From: Acetobacteraceae bacterium
Lineage (GTDB): Bacteria; Pseudomonadota; Alphaproteobacteria; Acetobacterales; Acetobacteraceae
Assembly (NCBI GenBank): GCA_003164135.1
Contig: PLSD01000137.1
Location: forward strand, 1-51,934
Reading direction: 5' to 3'
DNA length: 51,934 nt
This document shows, one piece after another, positions 47,137 to 51,934 of this stretch. The translations under genes were made by a program, and so were the position numbers. Under the pieces are notes generated by a model. That model was given only the letters and a program-made list of their open reading frames with translations, did no database searches and was not told the DNA's origin. The stretch's first letter is position 1. Every line of letters begins with the position of its first letter.

Positions 47137-47382
47137 TCAGGCGGTGGGTTTGCTGGATTTTTCCTCCGCCGCGGGGGCGGCCTGAGACATGATGGCGCTG
47201 AGCATGGCCGTATTGGCGCGCATCAGCGCCTGGCCGTAAGCAATCTGCGCCTCGGCGAGGGTACGGGCGATTTCGTTGAGCTGCTCGAAAACCTTGGCGT
47301 TAGGCATGAATTTCTGCGGCGTTGCAAACAGGTTTGGCGGAAGCTGGAAGAGTTCAAAAGGGTTGGTGGATTTGCCGGACAT
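47137..47382 (-). CDS. Small phasin-like protein
   Basis: An 81-residue protein, MSGKSTNPFELFQLPPNLFA, followed by one long amphipathic helix (NAKVFEQLNEIARTLAEAQI through ANTAMLSAIMSQAAP) and a short charged tail. AAGGAG lies seven bases before the ATG. Size, the FELFQLPPN-type start and the helix recall small phasins or PHA-granule-associated proteins. Its place before a MaoC-Pta fusion fits PHB turnover, but the assignment is weak. An FNR/FixK box lies 70-80 bases upstream. Confidence 0.6.
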   Translation of the reverse strand: MSGKSTNPFELFQLPPNLFATPQKFMPNAKVFEQLNEIARTLAEAQIAYGQALMRANTAMLSAIMSQAAPAAEEKSSKPTA

Positions 47383-47450
47383 TGCAGTCTCCTTGAACGA
47401 ACGCGCGTGAAATAAAGCATTCTCTTGGCATGGAACATGGGCGCGATGTT

Positions 47451-47464
47451 TTGACCTGAATCAA
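47451..47464. promoter_or_regulatory. FNR/FixK box before the phasin-like/pta/ackA genes
   Basis: ttgacctgaatcaa matches TTGAT-N4-ATCAA with one mismatch. It is centred about 75 bases before the phasin-like ATG on the minus strand; a gagaat-like -10 element lies about 30 bases further. The rest of the 307-base gap 47383-47689 holds no supported gene; the fhs promoter should lie on its other side. Confidence 0.65.
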
Positions 47465-47689
47465 GGTTAACCGAATATAATGCGGAGTGCCGGCCACGAA
47501 TTGTCTTGGCAAATTCATATTTCCGGGCTGGCCAGGGAGTCTTAACCATTGCGTGCCTAGGCTCGCCGCATGAGTGACGTGCGAACTCCGGGACATCGCC
47601 TTGCCTGCTGGCTGCTGCCGGTGGCGATGCGCGGCGGGTGATGCCCCCGGCCTATATGCGCCGCGCCGGGGCGTGCTAGGCCCTTGCCC

Positions 47690-49375
47690 ATGCTCAAAAA
47701 CATCGACCCCAAAAGCGACATCGGCATTGCCCAGGCAGTGAGCCTGCGGCCTATCGAGGACATTGCCGCCACCCTGAACATTCCGGCGGCCGCGCTGTAC
47801 CGCTACGGGCCGTTTAAAGGCAAAGTCGTGCTGGACTTTGCCGCGAAAGCCATGGCGGCGCCGCGCGGCAGACTGGTGCTGGTGACGGCGATCAGCCCCA
47901 CCCCGGCTGGCGAGGGCAAAACCACGACGACCATCGGCCTGGGCGACGCGCTGCGCCGCCAGGGGCTGAACGCGGCAATCTGCCTGCGCGAGCCGAGCCT
48001 GGGGCCGTGCTTTGGCGCCAAGGGCGGGGCCACCGGCGGCGGGCGCGCGCAAGTGGCGCCGATGACCGAAATCAACCTGCATTTCACCGGTGACCTGCAC
48101 GCGATTTCCGCCGCGCATAACCTGCTGGCGGCGATGATCGACAACCACATCTACTGGGGCAACGCGCTGAACCTGGACGTGCGGCGGATTACCTGGCGGC
48201 GGGTGGTGGATTTGAACGACCGCGCGCTGCGCGACATGGTGACGGGGCTGGGCGGGCCGGGCAACGGCGCGCCCCGGCAGACGGGGTTTGATATTACCGC
48301 CGCCAGCGAGGTGATGGCGATTTTGTGCCTGGCACGCTCGCTGGAGGAATTGGAGCAGCGGCTGGGCGATATCGTGATTGGCCGCGACATGAGCAAGCGG
48401 GTGGTGCGGGCGCGCGCGTTGAACGCCGCCGGGGCCATGGCGGCGCTGCTGAAGGACGCGCTGGCGCCGAATTTGGCGCAGACGCTGGAAGGGACACCGG
48501 CGTTTATTCACGGCGGCCCGTTTGCCAATATCGCGCATGGTTGCAACTCGGTGATTGCCACGCAAACCGCATTGGGGCTGGCGGATTACGTGGTGACCGA
48601 GGCCGGGTTCGGGGCGGATTTGGGCGCGGAAAAATTCCTCGACATTAAATGCCGCATGGCCGGGCTGACGCCGGCCGCGTGCGTGGTGGTGGCCACCGTG
48701 CGGGCGTTGAAAATGCACGGCGGCGTGGGCTTGAATGACCTGGGTACGGAGCATGTGGACGCGGTGACTGCAGGTAGCGCCAACCTGCTCCGGCATGTGG
48801 GTAATATGCGCAAATTCGGGCTACCGGTGGTGGTGGCCATTAACCGCTTCACCGCCGATACGGCCGCCGAACTCGCGGTGGTTGAGGCCGCCTGCGCCAG
48901 TGCCGGGGTGCGCGCCATCGCCTGCAACCATTGGGCCGAGGGCGGCGCCGGAGCCGCCGAATTGGCCAGCATGGTGACGGAACTCTGCGGCACGGCGCCA
49001 AATTTCAAACTGCTCTACCCTGACGAAATGCCGCTGGAAGAGAAAATCTGTACCATCGCCACGCAAATCTATGGCGCCGCTGCCGTTGCCTTCGAGCCCG
49101 CCGCCGCCCGGCAGTTGCGCGAGTTCGCCGCCGCCGGGTTCGCCGCCCTGCCCGTCTGCATGGCCAAAACCCAATATAGTTTTTCAGCCGATGCAACCCT
49201 ACGCGGCGCGCCCGAGGGCTTCACCCTGAACATCCGGGAAGTACGCCTCTCCGCCGGCGCGCAATTCATCGTGGCACTCTGCGGTGAAATCCTCACCATG
49301 CCCGGCCTGCCCCGCCACCCCGCCGCCGAAGACATCTTCCTCGACCCCACCGGCCAGATCGGTGGCCTTTCCTGA
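47690..49375 (+). CDS. fhs: Formate-tetrahydrofolate ligase
   Basis: It forms 10-formyl-THF from formate, ATP and THF in one-carbon metabolism. The start ATG 47690 gives [20 protein letters not shown], 561 aa; a TTG two codons earlier is possible and no clear ribosome binding site is seen. Seen are the P-loop [20 protein letters not shown] (about 67-86), [19 protein letters not shown], the [14 protein letters not shown] segment, [14 protein letters not shown] and [20 protein letters not shown], all family hallmarks. It is divergent from the phasin-like gene across the FNR box. Confidence 0.96.
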   Translation: MLKNIDPKSDIGIAQAVSLRPIEDIAATLNIPAAALYRYGPFKGKVVLDFAAKAMAAPRGRLVLVTAISPTPAGEGKTTTTIGLGDALRRQGLNAAICLREPSLGPCFGAKGGATGGGRAQVAPMTEINLHFTGDLHAISAAHNLLAAMIDNHIYWGNALNLDVRRITWRRVVDLNDRALRDMVTGLGGPGNGAPRQTGFDITAASEVMAILCLARSLEELEQRLGDIVIGRDMSKRVVRARALNAAGAMAALLKDALAPNLAQTLEGTPAFIHGGPFANIAHGCNSVIATQTALGLADYVVTEAGFGADLGAEKFLDIKCRMAGLTPAACVVVATVRALKMHGGVGLNDLGTEHVDAVTAGSANLLRHVGNMRKFGLPVVVAINRFTADTAAELAVVEAACASAGVRAIACNHWAEGGAGAAELASMVTELCGTAPNFKLLYPDEMPLEEKICTIATQIYGAAAVAFEPAAARQLREFAAAGFAALPVCMAKTQYSFSADATLRGAPEGFTLNIREVRLSAGAQFIVALCGEILTMPGLPRHPAAEDIFLDPTGQIGGLS

Positions 49376-49561
49376 TGCACCTGGAGCCCGCCGAGGCCGG
49401 GAACCGCAGCCTTACCACCATCTTAGATTGTGCACGACTTTGTGTTTGGCCACCAACACCCTTGACTTCTCCTTAAGCTTTCCACCAAGCTCCGGGCCGT
49501 CTATGCCCGCATCTCGTCAACCACACCGGGATTGACAACAGACTGTCACTTTACGCCGGAA

Positions 49562-50926
49562 ATGGGAGTGCACTTGTCCGATTCACTGCAGGCTACCCAA
49601 TATTCACCACTTTTGGGCGAAGAAACCGCCGCACACAGCGGCCATGGTGACCCCATGGCGCTGCGTGAACGGTCCTTGCTTTTGCGGGAAATCGTTGCCG
49701 CGCAACAGGAGAAAGCAGCGGAGCGCCGTACATTCCTTGTCGTCATTAATATTGCGGACACCAAGAACTACGACGATATCATTCGGGTCTTCGGCTATAA
49801 ATTTGCAGACGACCTGCTGAACATCCGTCTCGCGGATCTGGATTTCATCCGGCAAGACCAACCCGCTTTCCGCGTCGGTTTCTGGAGCATTGGCCTGATT
49901 TACCGGACCACCGGCGAAGACGACCTGAGATATTCCTGGGCCAAACTTAATGCGGTATTGGCCAAGCCCTTGATTTGCCGCGGCATCCCGATATCCATCA
50001 AGGCCGGCATCGGCATTTGCGACCTGATGAAAAGCCCGATCGCCGCTGAGGATCTGTTGCAGGCAACCTATCTGGCCGGGCAGGCAGGTGCTGCCTCTCC
50101 CACCGGCTGGACTGAATGCAATTACGATCTGGCCGAGGACCACCGCCGCGCCTTTACCCTCATCTCCGATGCCGGCCACGCGCTGACCACCGCTGACGAA
50201 TTCCAACTAAGCTACCAGGCCCGCGTGACCCTCCGCTCGGGGCAGGCCGATGCCGTGGAAGCGCTGCTGCGATGGTACCATCCCGTGCTGGGGCGAGTGA
50301 CGCCCGATGAATTCATTCCGTTGATCGAGGCAACCGGGCTGGTTCGCGACCTGACCTCCTGGGTTCTCGCCTACGCGATCGCGCAAGCAGCTAAATGGCA
50401 TTCCGACAACCAGAAATTAAAAATTTGCGTAAAAATTTCAACAAAGAGTCTTGAGGAAGATGATTTCGTTAGCCGGCTCCGGGAGTTGCTGGAGACGTAT
50501 AAGTTCCCCCCCGCCTATCTGGAGCTCGAATTTTCCGAGCGGCGCAGTTTTTCCAACCTTCCTGTCGCGCGCGGCCGGTTGCTGGAACTGCGTGAAATGG
50601 GCGTGAATATTTCAATTGATGATTTTGGTACCGGCACCAATAGCTTCTGGTCCCTGGAGAATATCCCCGCCAATATTTTAAAAATTGACCGCAACATGAT
50701 AAAATCCCTGCCCGACAACGTACGGCATCAGGCTCTGGTGAAATCGATGATCCGCATGGCCCATGAACTCGATATGGAAGTGGTGGCCGAGGGTGTGGAG
50801 ACAGCCGCCGTGCGGGACATGCTCCACGGCTGGAATTGCGATTTCGCCGAGGGATTTCTGCTCAACCGGCCGATGCCGGCCGATGCCTTCATCAGCTGGT
50901 TCACCGAGACTTTCCCCCGCAATTAG
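49562..50926 (+). CDS. EAL-domain c-di-GMP phosphodiesterase with degenerate GGDEF domain
   Basis: The N-terminal half resembles a GGDEF domain (TFLVVINIADTKNYDDIIRV, FGYKFADDLL), but the catalytic loop is replaced by FRVGFWSIGL, so no cyclase activity is expected. The C-terminal EAL domain (from about residue 200) keeps most residues: DAVEALLRWYHP (EAL variant), LELEFSE, ISIDDFGTGTNSF, LKIDR and VVAEGVET. The Asn of the usual V-N-x-S motif is Lys (VKISTKSL), and the final Q-G motif reads AEGFLLNRP. Activity is therefore likely but not certain. An in-frame TTG at 49532 could add ten residues. No membrane helix or sensor domain is visible. Confidence 0.85.
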   Translation: MGVHLSDSLQATQYSPLLGEETAAHSGHGDPMALRERSLLLREIVAAQQEKAAERRTFLVVINIADTKNYDDIIRVFGYKFADDLLNIRLADLDFIRQDQPAFRVGFWSIGLIYRTTGEDDLRYSWAKLNAVLAKPLICRGIPISIKAGIGICDLMKSPIAAEDLLQATYLAGQAGAASPTGWTECNYDLAEDHRRAFTLISDAGHALTTADEFQLSYQARVTLRSGQADAVEALLRWYHPVLGRVTPDEFIPLIEATGLVRDLTSWVLAYAIAQAAKWHSDNQKLKICVKISTKSLEEDDFVSRLRELLETYKFPPAYLELEFSERRSFSNLPVARGRLLELREMGVNISIDDFGTGTNSFWSLENIPANILKIDRNMIKSLPDNVRHQALVKSMIRMAHELDMEVVAEGVETAAVRDMLHGWNCDFAEGFLLNRPMPADAFISWFTETFPRN

Positions 50927-51180
50927 CCGGCTCCGGCGGGGGTAATCATTCCATCGCGCGAGCGCCTCAATTATGGCTGGGCGGACTCTTGCCCCCTCCC
51001 GCCGCGCCAAGGGCCCATAATCCTCCCCTTTATTTGCGATTTTAGGACAAATTATCCCAAAATTTTAGCGCCTTAAGGTGGATTGTCCTTTTTCTGGCTG
51101 CTATTTTACCAATTGACCCAGGCGTACTAAACTGACCGGCATACGCCTTCCTTCACCATCAACCGGAGCTGACCACCATA

Positions 51181-51934
51181 ATGACCCCGAATATCTCCGT
51201 GCCCGCGCCCACGAGCCAGCTGACGCATTTGCAGCGGCTGGAGTCTGAATCGATCCACATATTGCGGGAGGTTGTGGCGGAGGCCGAGCACCCTGTGATG
51301 CTTTACTCTGTTGGCAAGGACAGTGCGGTGATGCTGCATCTGGCGCGTAAGGCGTTTTATCCTTCGCCGCCGCCGTTTCCGTTGCTGCATGTGGATACGA
51401 CGTGGAAGTTCAAGGCGATGTACGAGCTGCGCGACCGCATGGCGCGTGAGAGCGGCATGGAGTTGCTGGTTTACCACAACCCGGACGCGGCGCGGCTGGG
51501 GATTAACCCGTTCGACCATGGCGCGCTGCATACGGATATATGGAAAACCGAAGGGTTGAAGCAGGCGCTGGATAAGTATGGGTTCGACGCGGCCTTTGGC
51601 GGGGCGCGGCGCGACGAGGAGAAGAGCCGCGCGAAGGAGCGGATTTTCTCGTTCAGGTCGGGGAACCATCGCTGGGACCCGAAAAACCAGAGGCCTGAGC
51701 TGTGGAATTTGTATAATTCGCGCAAGGCCAAGGGCGAGAGCATTCGCGTATTCCCCATTTCCAACTGGACCGAGCTGGATATCTGGCAGTACATCCATTT
51801 GGAAAGCATCCCAATTGTGCCGCTGTACTTCGCAGCCAAGCGGCCGGAGGTGCAGCGTGACGGGTTGAAAATCAAGGTCGATGACGACCGCTTTCCGCTG
51901 CGCCCCGGCGAGGTGCCGGAGATGAAATCCGTGC
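51181..51934 (+). CDS. cysD: Sulfate adenylyltransferase subunit 2 (partial, 3' end beyond window)
   Basis: CysD is the PP-loop ATP pyrophosphatase half of sulfate adenylyltransferase (CysDN), which makes APS for sulfate assimilation. The frame runs 251 codons to the window edge. Seen are [20 protein letters not shown], the PP-loop [20 protein letters not shown] (about 40-59), [33 protein letters not shown] and [10 protein letters not shown]. CysN should follow. The 254-base region 50927-51180 upstream has an inverted repeat aggacaa (51044-51050) / ttgtcct (51083-51089) of unknown role. Confidence 0.97.
   Translation, partial: MTPNISVPAPTSQLTHLQRLESESIHILREVVAEAEHPVMLYSVGKDSAVMLHLARKAFYPSPPPFPLLHVDTTWKFKAMYELRDRMARESGMELLVYHNPDAARLGINPFDHGALHTDIWKTEGLKQALDKYGFDAAFGGARRDEEKSRAKERIFSFRSGNHRWDPKNQRPELWNLYNSRKAKGESIRVFPISNWTELDIWQYIHLESIPIVPLYFAAKRPEVQRDGLKIKVDDDRFPLRPGEVPEMKSV

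Noticed and set aside
51044..51089. Sulfur-responsive riboswitch upstream of cysD
   Set aside because: Only a 7-bp inverted repeat with a 32-base gap is visible; no SAM-riboswitch core can be recognised.

Overview
The window is a piece of G+C-rich bacterial chromosome from an alphaproteobacterium, most likely of the family Acetobacteraceae (Rhodospirillales). The reasons are a LexA box of the alphaproteobacterial type (GTTC-N7-GTTC) in front of lexA, a protein with two cold-shock domains, the linkage ppiD-trpEGDC-moaC-moeA-lexA next to tpiA-secG-pyrG-kdsA, a MaoC-Pta fusion next to ackA, and a structured intergenic repeat that I recall from Acetobacteraceae. The genus cannot be fixed from sequence alone.

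Layout. (1) 1-6500, minus strand: rplK-rplA-rplJ-rplL-rpoB (rpoB runs off the left edge), with a structured rplJ leader and a strong hairpin between rplL and rpoB. nusG and secE are not upstream of rplK. (2) 6660-13300: pncA and a glycosyltransferase, then IS debris (a frameshifted IS1595-type transposase joined to an internally deleted IS630-type transposase), a DEAD-box helicase, a two-domain cold-shock protein, a small conserved protein, and a second copy of the same deleted IS630. Both IS630 remnants follow a copy of a two-hairpin repeat. (3) 13475-22944, minus strand: a membrane protein, a small hypothetical gene, lexA with its SOS box, and the run ppiD-trpE-trpG-trpD-trpC-moaC-moeA; from trpE onward every junction is a 4-base stop/start overlap. 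(4) 23116-27102: a small membrane peptide, tpiA, secG, pyrG and kdsA, closed by a parS-like palindrome and a terminator. (5) 27260-29304: an A+T-richer, probably transferred O-acyltransferase gene with a small secreted-peptide ORF in front. (6) 29442-35388: HAD phosphatase-pyrD-lipoprotein (minus), codA, an SDR and a ComM-type ATPase (plus).

(7) 35487-47464 is the most interesting accessory region. It starts with a decayed chimera (DUF2971 N-terminus, hybrid histidine kinase without its H-box, receiver domains, FixJ-like LuxR output; interrupted by an in-frame TAG). Then come two orphan small ORFs, a 12-codon ORF overlapping a degenerate HWE/HisKA_2-like pseudokinase, a FixK/FNR-type regulator, a DUF155 membrane protein, a nitroreductase, Hsp20, a Lon protease, acetate kinase, a MaoC-phosphotransacetylase fusion and a small phasin-like protein. 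Near-consensus FNR/FixK boxes lie before the nitroreductase-hsp20-lon run and before the phasin-like/pta/ackA run. I read this as an oxygen-limitation survival module (acetyl-phosphate ATP production plus proteostasis), similar in content to DosR-type dormancy regulons but under a Crp/FNR regulator. (8) 47690-51934: formate-THF ligase, an EAL protein with a degenerate GGDEF domain, and the start of cysD.

No rRNA genes, intact tRNA genes or CRISPR arrays were seen.
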